A DNA stretch of 64,000 bases from Paraflavitalea soli. GTDB lineage: Bacteria > Bacteroidota > Bacteroidia > Chitinophagales > Chitinophagaceae. A program made the position numbers and the translations under genes. Under the pieces are notes generated by a model, which was not told the DNA's origin, searched no databases, and saw only the letters and a program-made list of their open reading frames with translations. Of the stretch, positions 15,978-25,727 are shown piece by piece. The stretch is from positions 7,072,546 to 7,136,545 of the forward strand of contig NZ_CP032157.1 in NCBI RefSeq assembly GCF_003555545.1. The letters are read 5' to 3'. Numbering within the stretch: the stretch's first letter is position 1; the number at the start of each line of letters is the position of its first letter.

Positions 15978-17570
15978 ATGAAACGCAGAGATTTTGTCAA
16001 ACAAAGTTTACCGGCAGCAGTCACCCTGCCCGCGCTGATCAACGGCTTTTCTGTAAAAGCCTACACGGGTGCTTCACCCATCGTACAGGCTTTACTGGGC
16101 GCTCCTCCAACGGATACGGACAAAGTGCTGGTATTGATTCAGCTCAATGGAGGTAATGACGGGCTGAACATGGTGATCCCGGTTGAGTTTTATGGTAACT
16201 ATTATAATGCCCGTAAGAATATTGCTATACCCCAAAATAAAGTACTTACGCTGAATGGCACCACCAAAACGGCCCTTCATCCGGGCATGGTGGGGATGCA
16301 AACCTTGTTCAATGAAGGCAAATTATCCATTGTGCAATCTGTGGGTATCCCGGCCCCCAGCTTTTCGCATTTCAGGGCTACGGATATCTGGATGAGTGCT
16401 TCCGATCCGGAAGAGGTGCTGAATTCGGGTTGGGCTGGCAGGTACCTGGGTACCCAGTTTCCGAATTATCCCAATGGATATCCCAATACACAGGTGCCCG
16501 ATCCGCTGGCCATCCAGATCGGTGCTATTCCCTCACTGGCCTTGCAGGGGCCGGTGATGAATATGGCCATGAATATCTTTGATCCCAACAGTTTTTATGA
16601 TTTCCTGGATGGGGTACAGGATACAGTGCCTGATACGCCCTGGGGTAAGGAATTGAAATACATACGGCTGATTGCCGGGCAAACGGAACAATACTCCAAT
16701 GTGATCAGGGCGGCTGCAGCCAAGGTGACATCGCAGGGTAGTTATCCTGGCAACAACTATTTGGCGCAGCAATTAAAGATCGTGGCCAGGCTGGTAAAAG
16801 GAGGATTGAAGACCCGTGTGTACATGGTGACCACCGGTGGTTTTGATACGCATTCGGACCAGGTGAATTCGCTGGATACCACCATCGGTTCGCATAATAA
16901 TCTGCTGGCTGGCCTGTCCAATGCCATCAAGTCGTTCATGGATGACCTGGAAGGGCTGGGTGTAGCAGACAGGGTGATCGGGTTGACCTTTTCGGAGTTT
17001 GGCCGCCGCATCAAGTCCAACGGTAGTTTGGGTACCGATCACGGCTCCGCGGCGCCCATGTTTGTGTTTGGTAAAAATGTGCGGCCGGGTATCGTGGGGA
17101 ATAGTCCTTTTATTCCTGCTTCGGTCTCTGTCAATGACAATATTCCCTTCCAATATGATTTCCGGAGTATCTATGCCTCCTTGCTGCAGCAATGGTTTTG
17201 TGTAAATGCCACCGATCTGGAAACGATCATGCTGCGCAATTTCCAGCAAATACCCCTGGCGGTCAATGCGGCCTGCGGTACTACCGGGCTGGATGATATT
17301 ATCCGGGGGGCTGGCGAAGAGCTGATCACGAATTATCCCAATCCATTTGTGGAGAGTACCTCCATTACCTTCCGCACAAAAGGCGGGCATACCCTGGTGC
17401 AGGTGATGGATGGGCTGGGCAGGGTGGTGAAAACGCTTACAGACAAAGTGTATACCCCCGGCGTGTATACCCTGTCTTTTAACAGCTATGGACTGCCCAC
17501 CGGCGTTTACTATGCCCGCTTCCAGAATGGAGCGATACAGCAGGTGCGGTCAATGCTGAAAACGCGGTAA
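15978..17570 (+). CDS. DUF1501 family protein with C-terminal T9SS-type sorting domain
   Basis: A 530-residue exported protein. The N-terminus MKRRDFVKQSLPAAVTLPAL looks like a Tat-like or Sec signal. The DUF1501 (sulfatase/phosphatase-fold-like) body includes VLIQLNGGNDGLNMVIPV, FSHFRATDIW, TTGGFDTHSDQV and LTFSEFGRRIKSNGSLGTDHG. From about 455 the chain resembles a type A T9SS sorting domain (NYPNPFVESTSITF, TPGVYTLSFNSYGLPTGVYYA), so it should cross the outer membrane by that system. It is partnered with the DUF1800 gene upstream and followed by a strong terminator. The enzymatic role is unknown. Confidence 0.9.
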   Translation: MKRRDFVKQSLPAAVTLPALINGFSVKAYTGASPIVQALLGAPPTDTDKVLVLIQLNGGNDGLNMVIPVEFYGNYYNARKNIAIPQNKVLTLNGTTKTALHPGMVGMQTLFNEGKLSIVQSVGIPAPSFSHFRATDIWMSASDPEEVLNSGWAGRYLGTQFPNYPNGYPNTQVPDPLAIQIGAIPSLALQGPVMNMAMNIFDPNSFYDFLDGVQDTVPDTPWGKELKYIRLIAGQTEQYSNVIRAAAAKVTSQGSYPGNNYLAQQLKIVARLVKGGLKTRVYMVTTGGFDTHSDQVNSLDTTIGSHNNLLAGLSNAIKSFMDDLEGLGVADRVIGLTFSEFGRRIKSNGSLGTDHGSAAPMFVFGKNVRPGIVGNSPFIPASVSVNDNIPFQYDFRSIYASLLQQWFCVNATDLETIMLRNFQQIPLAVNAACGTTGLDDIIRGAGEELITNYPNPFVESTSITFRTKGGHTLVQVMDGLGRVVKTLTDKVYTPGVYTLSFNSYGLPTGVYYARFQNGAIQQVRSMLKTR

Positions 17571-17644
17571 AGCGGCGAACTATGGATGAATCGTCTGTTT
17601 TTAACCCACGGAATGCGGTATTCCACTTCCGAAATACGAAATTT

Positions 17645-17672
17645 AAGCCCCATTAGGGGCTTTTTTCTTTTC
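17645..17672 (+). terminator. Rho-independent terminator of the DUF1800-DUF1501 operon
   Basis: Stem AAGCCCC (17645-17651) with GGGGCTT (17656-17662), a four-base loop, then a T-rich run. It separates the operon from the response regulator. Confidence 0.88.
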
Positions 17673-17759
17673 ATATAGTAAATAGTTCTAAATTGCTGAT
17701 GATTGGGAATCCATACAATTCGATAGCTTTACTGAAAGCAAACTGATTCGAAACCTACT

Positions 17760-18404
17760 ATGTTGAAATTGTTTATCACTGACGACCACGAGTTATACCT
17801 TGAAGGGCTGACATTATTATTGAATAAGCAGGAGGGTATCCGGGTAGTAGGGTCGGCATTGACAGGGGAAAGCCTGTTACAAAAACTGCCTGACCTGGAT
17901 ATAGATGTCCTGTTATTGGATGTACACCTGCCTGATATTGAAGAAGAAGACCTGCTGAAGAAGATCAGGTCATTAAAACCGCAGCTGAAGATACTTTACC
18001 TTACTATTATGCGTGGTACCCGCTATATCCACAAGCTGGTAAAATATGATATTCAGGGGTATTTGCTCAAGAATTCCAGTATAGATGAGTTGAAGCAGGC
18101 CCTGCATACGATTGCCGGGGGACAGAAATATTTCAGCAAGGAAATTAATATCCTGGACACGGAGCAGGACTTCCGCCATACGATCACGATCGAGGATAAA
18201 AAAGTGGATGAGATCCTATCCCGGCGTGAAATAGAAATACTGACCCTCATTTGCAAAGAATACAGCAATTCCGAAATAGCCGAGAAGCTGTTTCTCAGCG
18301 TAAGCACGGTCGAAACCCATCGTAAGAACCTCATTGCCAAGCTGGGTGTCAACAATACAGTAGGGCTGGTAAAGTTTGCCCTCAAGAACAGGCTGATCGA
18401 TTAA
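17760..18404 (+). CDS. NarL/FixJ-type response regulator
   Basis: A 214-residue transcription factor. The receiver domain (about 1-120) has acidic residues DD at 8-9, the phospho-acceptor Asp54 in VLLLDVHLPD, and a conserved Lys in YLLKNSS. The LuxR-type helix-turn-helix (about 150-214) reads LSRREIEILTLICKEYSNSE then IAEKLFLSVSTVETHRKNL. It is followed 70 bases later by a histidine kinase on the same strand, its probable partner. Target genes cannot be read from the sequence; the nearby TonB receptor operon is one candidate. Confidence 0.93.
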   Translation: MLKLFITDDHELYLEGLTLLLNKQEGIRVVGSALTGESLLQKLPDLDIDVLLLDVHLPDIEEEDLLKKIRSLKPQLKILYLTIMRGTRYIHKLVKYDIQGYLLKNSSIDELKQALHTIAGGQKYFSKEINILDTEQDFRHTITIEDKKVDEILSRREIEILTLICKEYSNSEIAEKLFLSVSTVETHRKNLIAKLGVNNTVGLVKFALKNRLID

Positions 18405-18474
18405 TACAGGTTTATTGAATTAAAACTACCCAAACACCAGAAATCGCTATCTTGCCGCAGTAATCTGTTAATCA

Positions 18475-20310
18475 GTGAAATATTGGTTACTGGTCCTTTC
18501 CTTATTCAGTGTGTCTCTTCATGCCCCCGCCCAGGTTGATACGAATTACCTGAAGGCGCTGTATGACCGCTGCCTTGATTTCTCAGAAGATAAGGCCGAC
18601 TCGATCCTCCATTACGCTACGCTGATCAAAAAAGAATCAGACCAGCTGCATTTTAACAAAGGTGATGTTTTATCCCTCCGGCTCAAAGGCATCTTTGAAG
18701 AAATGAGCAGCAATTATTCAGGTGCTATTGAATATTACCTGCAATCGCTGGATGCTTCCAGGAAGCTGACGGATGTAGCCTATGAGAAAGCTGCTTTGAG
18801 TGATCTGGCCATTGCCTACGCCAATATTAAAGAACCACTAAAGGCCAAGGATTTTTACCTGCAGGCAGCGAAAATATCAAAAGGAACGGGTGATGTATAT
18901 GACCTGGTGAATACCTATAATAACCTGGCTGTTATTTATACACAGCTCAAGCAATTAGACAGCGCGAAGTTACTGTTGAATGATGCCATTCGATACGGAA
19001 AGCCTTATGAAAAAGAGATCGATCTTTCGAGTTCTTACAACAATATGGGCAACCTGTATTGCCAGGAAAAAAAATATGATGAGGCATTGACCTATTTCCG
19101 GCGTAATTATGAGCAGCATATAAAAGGAGATAATCCCGGTGATCTGTGGGTAGACCTGCTGAACCTGGCAGATGTATACAGTGAGAAGAAACAGTTTGAT
19201 TCTGCCAATAAATATGTACAACTGGCCATGAAGCTGGCGCTGGAACTGGAGTCGAAAGGAAAAGAGGCAGATACCTATGGCATTCTGGCCAAGCTGGCTG
19301 AATACAAAGGTGATTATCGCACAGCCTATGACAACCTGAAGAAATGGTACAAACTGGATACTGCCATCATCAATGGCGATACCTATAAAACGATTGCAGA
19401 ATTGCAGGAACGGTTTCATGCCAAGGACCGGGAAGCGGCCAATAAACTGTTGAAAGAGCAGGTAGAGAAAGAGTCCCTTAGAACCAAGATAGTAACCATT
19501 GTAGCCATCGCCATGGCGGCGATCATTATATTGGTTGCCATTGCATTCATCACAAAACGAAACGCCAACCGCCGGTTGAAGAATATCAATGAGCTGATCG
19601 TTCAGCAAAATGAAAAGCTGGAAGAGCTGAATTATGAAAAGAACTCCCTGATCAGTATCGTGTCACATGACCTGAGTACCCCTTTTACTACGATACAGGT
19701 ATGGGGGCATGTACTGCAGGCTGAAACGGGCACTTTAACAGCCGATCAGCAAAAGGCATTGGGTAAGATCATGCAAGCCAGCAATAATGGTGAAGAGCTG
19801 ATCCGCCGTGTGCTGGATGTCGAGAAAAAAGACATCGGGCAGCACCGGATGCAACTGGAAAATTTTGATCTTACCATATTTGCAGAAGAGGTTATTGACA
19901 GCTTCAGGCCCATGGCTGCCAAAAAAGATATACGGCTGCATGCTGAAATGCCAGGCAAAAATCTGTACCTGCTGAGTGATAAGCAACTGGTATCGCGTAT
20001 CTGTGAAAACCTGCTATCGAACGCCATCAAGTATACTCCCCACGGTAAAAATGTATGGATCAGCATCAGCGATGAGCTGGATGCCGTGAGTATTAAGATC
20101 AGGGATGAAGGGGTAGGGATCGAAAAAGAAGAACTGCCTTACCTGTTTTCCAAGTATAGTAAAATATCCTCTCAACCTACAGATGGTGAAGCATCTACAG
20201 GACTGGGACTTTCCATCGTAAAGCGTATCGTACAGGAGATCAATGGGAAGATCTTTTGCGAGAGCGAACCCGGTAAAGGGTCCTTATTTACAGTCGTACT
20301 CAGAAAATAG
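18475..20310 (+). CDS. TPR-containing sensor histidine kinase
   Basis: A 611-residue membrane kinase with a GTG start. A signal peptide (1-19, ending APAQ) leads to a periplasmic sensor of several TPR units (about 65-300) and a short coiled coil. One membrane helix spans about 339-360. The cytoplasmic part holds a HisKA domain with His398 in SIVSHDLSTPF and an HATPase domain (N box ENLLSNAIKY, G1 DEGVGIEKEE, G2 STGLGLSIVKRI). It lacks a receiver domain, so the LuxR-type regulator just upstream probably receives the phosphate. The TPR sensor is common in Bacteroidota; its ligand is unknown. Confidence 0.92.
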   Translation: MKYWLLVLSLFSVSLHAPAQVDTNYLKALYDRCLDFSEDKADSILHYATLIKKESDQLHFNKGDVLSLRLKGIFEEMSSNYSGAIEYYLQSLDASRKLTDVAYEKAALSDLAIAYANIKEPLKAKDFYLQAAKISKGTGDVYDLVNTYNNLAVIYTQLKQLDSAKLLLNDAIRYGKPYEKEIDLSSSYNNMGNLYCQEKKYDEALTYFRRNYEQHIKGDNPGDLWVDLLNLADVYSEKKQFDSANKYVQLAMKLALELESKGKEADTYGILAKLAEYKGDYRTAYDNLKKWYKLDTAIINGDTYKTIAELQERFHAKDREAANKLLKEQVEKESLRTKIVTIVAIAMAAIIILVAIAFITKRNANRRLKNINELIVQQNEKLEELNYEKNSLISIVSHDLSTPFTTIQVWGHVLQAETGTLTADQQKALGKIMQASNNGEELIRRVLDVEKKDIGQHRMQLENFDLTIFAEEVIDSFRPMAAKKDIRLHAEMPGKNLYLLSDKQLVSRICENLLSNAIKYTPHGKNVWISISDELDAVSIKIRDEGVGIEKEELPYLFSKYSKISSQPTDGEASTGLGLSIVKRIVQEINGKIFCESEPGKGSLFTVVLRK

Positions 20311-20430
20311 TCTTTTGCCTGTATAACAATTTGTTTGGTAGCTGGTTAGCTTGATAATAACCATTCATTAGGAAATTAATGTGCTAGTTTTATCCTAATT
20401 GCTTTAATTTGCAACGCAGTAGCAATAAGG

Positions 20431-20769
20431 TTGAGCCTACAACATCCCATATTAAGACGTTCGCTGGCTGGTATTTTACTGGTGCTTTTTGCATTCAGTA
20501 TTATGCCAAAGAAGGTGCTGCATGACCTGATCGTAAGTCATACAGACGGCGTTAATACTACAAAATCTGTCACACCGCAGATTGGCAAAGCGGGGTTTAA
20601 TTGTGATTGTCAGAACCTGGTTACTGAATCGCCGTTCACGGCCGATAGCCAACAAATTACCTTAAGTTTTCCTCCACATTATAGTACGGAGCCTTGCACA
20701 TTTTCAAGTCAGGTTTATACTACCGCTTTCTTTTCGCATTCCTTACGGGGGCCTCCCGCTATCAGTTAA
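20431..20769 (+). CDS. Small exported protein upstream of a TonB receptor
   Basis: A 112-residue protein, apparently starting at TTG (no in-frame ATG precedes the hydrophobic segment). The N-terminus has a membrane or signal segment (LAGILLVLFAFSIM), followed by KKVLHDLIVSHTDG and a Cys-rich FNCDCQN near residue 60. From memory, small proteins of this general form often precede TonB receptors for metals or haem in Bacteroidota; this is family-level recall rather than proof. The gap to the receptor gene is about 96 bases on the same strand. The start codon is uncertain. Confidence 0.55.
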   Translation: MSLQHPILRRSLAGILLVLFAFSIMPKKVLHDLIVSHTDGVNTTKSVTPQIGKAGFNCDCQNLVTESPFTADSQQITLSFPPHYSTEPCTFSSQVYTTAFFSHSLRGPPAIS

Positions 20770-20865
20770 TAAGATAAAACTCTTCCGGTATTAACAGCCG
20801 GGGAGCAATTTCCATTTACCGGTAACCGGTGATTATGATCTCAATATTGACTGATAATACAAATC

Positions 20866-23301
20866 ATGAAACAGCTTTCTATTTATTTAGTGCTGCTTGT
20901 AGCAGCCAGCCTGCGTACCCAGGCGCAATCGACTTCTTTGCATACCACGCCAACCGATAAAAATATTGTACTGAATGTATCTTTCACGGGAAAAGTAACT
21001 GACGCCAAAACAGGAGAGGTGTTGGCTGGCGCTTCGATACAATTCCCCGATCTTAAAGTAGGCAGCACTACCAACCAGCAAGGTGTATACAGGCTGCAGA
21101 ATATTCCTTCCGGCAAGTACCTGGTGGAGGTGAGCTTTACTGGTTATGCTTCTATAGTTGAATCAATTGTTTTAAATGGTAATACCGAAAGGGATTTTGC
21201 ACTTTCGCGGTCATATGCAGAGAATGAAGCAGTAACGGTTACCGGGGTATCATCTGCCACTTCTGTGAAAAGGACACCGGTGCCGGTGAATATCCTGAAA
21301 AAGGAAGAGTTGATGCGGGGGGTGTCTACGAACCTGATAGATGCCCTGAGCAAAACACCCGGCGTAACTCAAATATCCACCGGACCAGCTATCTCCAAGC
21401 CCTCCATTCGCGGATTGGGTTACAACCGCGTAGTGGTGGTCAATGATGGCATCAGGCAGGAAGGACAACAATGGGGTGATGAACATGGCATCGAGATCGA
21501 TGAATACAATGTAACGAAAGCAGAAATACTGAAAGGGCCGGCTTCCCTGATGTATGGCAGTGATGCACTGGCGGGGGTGGTGAATTTTATTTCTATTTTA
21601 CCAGCTCCGGAAGGAACAGTTAAAGGAAATGTATTTGGCACCTACCAAACCAATAACCGGCAGCGTGGCATGCATGCTGATATTGGGGGCAATCAACATG
21701 GTTTTATCTGGGGAGCCTACGGATCGTATAAAGCAGCAGCTGATTATAAGAATAAGTATGATGGGTACGTATTCAACTCGAAGTTCAACGAACGTGACTT
21801 TGGGGGCTATATTGGTTTGAACAAACAATGGGGGTTCAGCCACCTGTATGTAAGCAACTTTGACCAGCGGGTAGGGCTGGTTGAAGGCGACCGGGATGAT
21901 GTGACGGGGCAGTTCCTGAAACCTATTGATAACAATGGTACGGCGGAAGAAGCGATCGCCAGCGGAAAGGATTTCACTTCTACTGATCCTTCTATTCCCC
22001 GGCAGCGGATACAACATTTTAAAGTAGCTACGGACAACAGTTTTAATATTGGTCAGGACCGGTTAACGGTGCTGGTAGGTTATCAGCGCAACCAGCGGCA
22101 GGAGTTTGGCAATATACTGGACCCCGGGGAAAAGGAATTGTACTTTGACCTCAATACGGTGAACTATAATGTTCAATACCACTTTGCCGAGAAAAAAGAC
22201 TGGAAGACAACGATCGGGGTGAATGGTATGCAGCAAAGCAATAAGAATAAAGGCGCCGAAGTGTTGATACCGGAGTATTCCCTGTTTGATATCGGAGGTT
22301 TTGTGTACACGCAAAAGAGGATCAATAAACTGACCCTGAGCGGTGGGGTGCGTTTTGATAACCGCTCTATTGATTCCAAAGAGCTGGAAGATGGTGGAGA
22401 TATTAAGTTCCAGGGATTTACAAAAAGCTTCTCCAATGTATCGGGAAGCGTGGGGCTGAGTTATGAGGCCAGCAAAGCAGTTACTTTCAAACTCAATGTG
22501 GCACGTGGTTTCCGGGCGCCCAGTATTCCTGAGCTGGCCAGTAACGGGGCGCATGAAGGAACGAACCGTTATGAGTATGGTGAGCAGGACCTGAAGTCGG
22601 AGACGAGCTTCCAGGTAGATGGAGGTATAGAGGTGAATACAGAGCACATATCGCTGGCGGCTAACGTATTTTATAATGCCGTAAGCAATTTCATTTATTA
22701 CCGTAAGCTGCAGGGCGCCAATGGCGGCGACTCGATCCTGGTAGATGGTTCGGATGAATTCTTTGCTTTCCGGTTTGACCAGCACAATGCCCGTTTGTAT
22801 GGAGCAGAGATAAACCTGGATATTCACCCGCATCCATTGGACTGGCTGCATATTGAAAACTCGTTTTCCATTGTGCGGGGCACGTTGAGCGAGGAGCAGG
22901 ATGGCAGCAAGAACCTGCCTTTCATTCCTGCGGCCCGGTTGATCAATGATGTAAAGGCAGAGTTTGGCGCCAAAGGAAAAGTGATCCGCCATTTATATGT
23001 AAAGGCCGAACTGGATAATACTTTTGCGCAGAATGATCCTTTTACAGGTTATAATACAGAGACTAAAACATCGGGTTACAGCCTGTTGAATGCCGGGCTG
23101 GGCGGGGATATCGTCAGTAAGGGAAAAACTTTGTTCAGCTTGTACATAGCGGCTAACAATATCGGCGATGTGGCTTACCAGAACCATTTGAGCCGGTTAA
23201 AATATACCGCTGTGAACAATGTAACGGGGAGGACAGGGGTCTACAATATGGGCAGGAACTTCAGTATTAAGCTGAATGTACCGTTATCTTTTAACCTGTA
23301 A
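20866..23301 (+). CDS. TonB-dependent outer-membrane receptor
   Basis: An 811-residue receptor. A signal peptide (1-20, cut near TQAQ) is followed by a carboxypeptidase-like regulatory beta domain (about 35-115: GKVTDAKTGEVLAGASI), a plug domain (about 135-245: LSKTPGVTQISTGPAISKPS then IRGLGYNRVVVV) and a beta-barrel ending in FSIKLNVPLSFNL. The segment EGQQWGDEHGIEIDE in the plug resembles receptors for metals or haem-like ligands. No SusD gene follows, so a glycan substrate is unlikely. It is transcribed with the small upstream gene and ends before a bidirectional terminator. Confidence 0.92.
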   Translation: MKQLSIYLVLLVAASLRTQAQSTSLHTTPTDKNIVLNVSFTGKVTDAKTGEVLAGASIQFPDLKVGSTTNQQGVYRLQNIPSGKYLVEVSFTGYASIVESIVLNGNTERDFALSRSYAENEAVTVTGVSSATSVKRTPVPVNILKKEELMRGVSTNLIDALSKTPGVTQISTGPAISKPSIRGLGYNRVVVVNDGIRQEGQQWGDEHGIEIDEYNVTKAEILKGPASLMYGSDALAGVVNFISILPAPEGTVKGNVFGTYQTNNRQRGMHADIGGNQHGFIWGAYGSYKAAADYKNKYDGYVFNSKFNERDFGGYIGLNKQWGFSHLYVSNFDQRVGLVEGDRDDVTGQFLKPIDNNGTAEEAIASGKDFTSTDPSIPRQRIQHFKVATDNSFNIGQDRLTVLVGYQRNQRQEFGNILDPGEKELYFDLNTVNYNVQYHFAEKKDWKTTIGVNGMQQSNKNKGAEVLIPEYSLFDIGGFVYTQKRINKLTLSGGVRFDNRSIDSKELEDGGDIKFQGFTKSFSNVSGSVGLSYEASKAVTFKLNVARGFRAPSIPELASNGAHEGTNRYEYGEQDLKSETSFQVDGGIEVNTEHISLAANVFYNAVSNFIYYRKLQGANGGDSILVDGSDEFFAFRFDQHNARLYGAEINLDIHPHPLDWLHIENSFSIVRGTLSEEQDGSKNLPFIPAARLINDVKAEFGAKGKVIRHLYVKAELDNTFAQNDPFTGYNTETKTSGYSLLNAGLGGDIVSKGKTLFSLYIAANNIGDVAYQNHLSRLKYTAVNNVTGRTGVYNMGRNFSIKLNVPLSFNL

Positions 23302-23362
23302 GCCCGGATACATAATAATATTAAAACAGGAACGTTATAATAGGGTATTTACTAACCCGTTT

Positions 23363-24706
23363 TTATAAAATTGCAGGCCCTTCGCTTCGGCAGAGGGCCT
23401 GCTTCTTTGTATGGTACCAGGTGATCAACAACACCGTATGGAGGGAGGTAGCAATACAGCACCAATAAAAGTACCGGAATTCCGTATCGGCCTGGTAGAT
23501 AAAAAATTGAGGAAGGAGGTAGAGCAGGGAAGAGAGGGCCAGACAAATGCCTGCCTTTTTAAAAATGCTGAAAGGCAGGCGGAGGCTGATGAGGAGTTGC
23601 AGGAACGGCAGCAAAAGCCAAAACCAGGGCTTCATGTAGGGCATGTGTTGGTTGGCCTGGATAATGCCGGACACTACATTACGCACCGGGTTATGTTTGA
23701 GTGCAAAGCCAAATTGGTTGGTATAGATGTAGGGGTAGTAATAATAGAAAGTAGTATCAGGTCTTTGTTTTACCTGCAGGAAGTACAGGAATCCATCAAA
23801 GCGATTCTCCAGATAGGTGAAGGTGTTTTCATGAATACTCTTTTTCCATTCTTTGATGAGCTGCTTCCTGGTTTGCTCATTGAGGGGCGGGAAGATCTGT
23901 TTGTTATCGCCGTTCCACCAGATATTATCCAGGGTAGCCGTGGTGAAATGGGATCTAATGTAATTGCTGTCAAAGCCGGGATGCCGGGTGATAAAGTCCG
24001 GGAAGTAAGACCTGCCCGTGGCCACATAGATCCCGGCCATATCATGCGCCATCAGTTTATATTCAGCATAGGCTTTATGGGGTCTCAGGATAAACTTGTT
24101 AAAGGAAAGATTGGCCATCAGCAAGCCTGTTAATACCAGCGACAGCAAGCCGACCTTCCGGGTGATCGTGCCTGAATAAACATCCTCTACCCAAAGGTAA
24201 TAGAGTGTAATAGCGCCTGGCAGGGCATTGATACGCACCATAGTGCCATAGGTAAGGAGCAAAAAGGTAAGGACGGCTTCCCAGGCACTCATTTTCCGGT
24301 TGTAATAAATAGCCCGGAGCATGATCGTTACGGCCAATAGCCAGCACAAGGCCATTTGCGCATCTTTTACGATCAATCCTGCAAAGTTCTGTACATAGGG
24401 TGCGCCGACGAATACAAATACCAGGCTAAGGAAGGGCAGGAGGCGTTTGCACCAGGTACTGGCTATGATATAAAAGCTGGACCATAAGAGGATCAACTGG
24501 AAGACCAACATTACCTGCGGTCCCTTATGGATGAGGTTGAGCAGGCTCCAAAAGCCAGCCATAATGGGTGGATGCCAGTCGGTATATCGGTGGCTGATGG
24601 CTTGTGTATATTGATCAACTGTATCAATATACATAAAGCCGGGATAAAACGCCAGGAGGTCAATAATGAATCCTACGATCGCAACAACAGGTATGTACTT
24701 CTTCAA
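23363..24706 (-). CDS. Polytopic membrane protein, GT-C glycosyltransferase-like
   Basis: A 447-residue protein with about ten hydrophobic segments. Near the N-terminus YPGFMYIDTVDQYTQAISHR, followed by DWHPPIMAGF, places acidic residues in an early external loop, the usual arrangement in GT-C membrane glycosyltransferases; I recall similar PG-x-Y/D-D and DWHPP motifs in DUF6020-like proteins. A long soluble loop lies at about 225-320. It stands alone on the minus strand, converging with the TonB receptor, and its last codons overlap a terminator hairpin. A 12-base palindrome AGAATTAATTCT (24709-24720) directly precedes the start. The substrate is unknown. Confidence 0.7.
   Translation of the reverse strand: MKKYIPVVAIVGFIIDLLAFYPGFMYIDTVDQYTQAISHRYTDWHPPIMAGFWSLLNLIHKGPQVMLVFQLILLWSSFYIIASTWCKRLLPFLSLVFVFVGAPYVQNFAGLIVKDAQMALCWLLAVTIMLRAIYYNRKMSAWEAVLTFLLLTYGTMVRINALPGAITLYYLWVEDVYSGTITRKVGLLSLVLTGLLMANLSFNKFILRPHKAYAEYKLMAHDMAGIYVATGRSYFPDFITRHPGFDSNYIRSHFTTATLDNIWWNGDNKQIFPPLNEQTRKQLIKEWKKSIHENTFTYLENRFDGFLYFLQVKQRPDTTFYYYYPYIYTNQFGFALKHNPVRNVVSGIIQANQHMPYMKPWFWLLLPFLQLLISLRLPFSIFKKAGICLALSSLLYLLPQFFIYQADTEFRYFYWCCIATSLHTVLLITWYHTKKQALCRSEGPAIL
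23373..23408. terminator. Bidirectional terminator overlapping a coding end
   Basis: A perfect 9-bp stem (GCAGGCCCT at 23373-23381 with AGGGCCTGC at 23394-23402) around a 12-base loop, with T-rich DNA on the plus-strand exit and TTTTAT on the minus-strand exit. It encodes the last residues of the converging membrane-protein gene and lies about 70 bases after the TonB receptor stop. Confidence 0.75.
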
Positions 24707-24838
24707 TGAGAATTAATTCTTATGTAAATTAACTGATCTTCTTTCATTTTGGAGCAGGCAGGATAACGGAGCTATTGGCTCCGGTATTATGGATAACTGC
24801 TATGTTTTGGAAGCAAGATTGTATTTTAGTAGCAAATT

Positions 24839-25297
24839 ATGGACATGGAGCTTTCCATTACGACCCCTGCTTTATTATTTCCTGCTATATCCCTGTTGAT
24901 GCTGGCTTATACCAACCGGTTCCTGGCCCTGGCCAGTTTAATCCGCAACCTGCACGATAAGTACAAAAAAGACCCTGATCAAAAACATATCATTCAACAG
25001 ATACGCAACCTGCGTACACGGATCAGGTTGATCCGCTCCATGCAGGCGCTGGGAGTGATCAGCTTCCTGTTTTGCGTAGTATGCATGTACTGCATTTTCA
25101 GGAATTGGACGGATGCCAGCTATATTATCTTCGCATTGAGCATAGGAGCATTTATGACCTCGCTGGTATTATCGTTACTGGAAATTTCGCTCAGTACCAA
25201 AGCCCTGGAGCTTGAGCTGAGTGATCTGGAAAAAGAAACAAGGGTCAATTTCTTTACCAATATCCTGGGTGTGCGGGATAGCCGGGATCCGGATTAA
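24839..25297 (+). CDS. DUF2721 family membrane protein
   Basis: A 152-residue protein. The N-terminal hydrophobic segment TPALLFPAISLLMLAYTNRF is followed by a helical charged region (LIRNLHDKYKKDP then IRNLRTRIRLIRSMQALGVI) and two further hydrophobic segments (about 73-90 and 98-120), matching the DUF2721 pattern. The function is unknown. Its TAA stop overlaps the TAA stop of the converging DUF983 gene (shared TTAA at 25294-25297). Confidence 0.8.
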   Translation: MDMELSITTPALLFPAISLLMLAYTNRFLALASLIRNLHDKYKKDPDQKHIIQQIRNLRTRIRLIRSMQALGVISFLFCVVCMYCIFRNWTDASYIIFALSIGAFMTSLVLSLLEISLSTKALELELSDLEKETRVNFFTNILGVRDSRDPD

Positions 25298-25722
25298 TCC
25301 TGCTTTACTTCTTCCTGTTTGTTGCTTTTATAATCAGGATCATATTTCACGAAAAAGTAGAGGTATATCACCCTGCTGAGGCGCATAAGCCAGGGCTGCA
25401 GGAATATGAGCAGAAAAACATTAATGCCCAGCCAGAAGAAAAAGCGATTGTCCTGGGTAGACATGCCGATAAGCACATACCAGGCGACGAAAGTGGAGAC
25501 GGACAGGGCCACAGAGAGGGCGTAACTTACATAGGCGGTTCCATACCAAAAACCTGGCTCCAGTTCATAGGGCTGCCTGCATTTGGGGCAGCTTACAGGC
25601 ATATCAAACACCTTCCTGAGCTTCCATGGATTACTGTTCTTGAACATCGGCCCTCTGCGGCAGCGCGGGCATTTCATGGTAAGAATGCTCCAGAAGTAAT
25701 TTGGTTTGGATGTAGCTGGCAT
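25294..25722 (-). CDS. DUF983 family zinc-ribbon membrane protein
   Basis: A 142-residue protein. Two CxxC knuckles, CPRC (about 18-21) and CPKC (about 45-48), form a probable zinc ribbon in the cytosolic N-terminus. Two hydrophobic hairpin segments follow (about 64-85 and 93-112), with a charged tail. DUF983 members occur widely in Bacteroidota and Proteobacteria; the function is not established. The ATG sits only five bases after a perfect -7 promoter element, so its mRNA may be leaderless. Confidence 0.85.
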   Translation of the reverse strand: MPATSKPNYFWSILTMKCPRCRRGPMFKNSNPWKLRKVFDMPVSCPKCRQPYELEPGFWYGTAYVSYALSVALSVSTFVAWYVLIGMSTQDNRFFFWLGINVFLLIFLQPWLMRLSRVIYLYFFVKYDPDYKSNKQEEVKQD

Positions 25723-25727
25723 GGCCG

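Noticed and set aside
22063-22992. 309-codon minus-strand frame inside the TonB receptor gene
   Set aside because: It is a shadow of the receptor reading frame; the receptor has full domain support.
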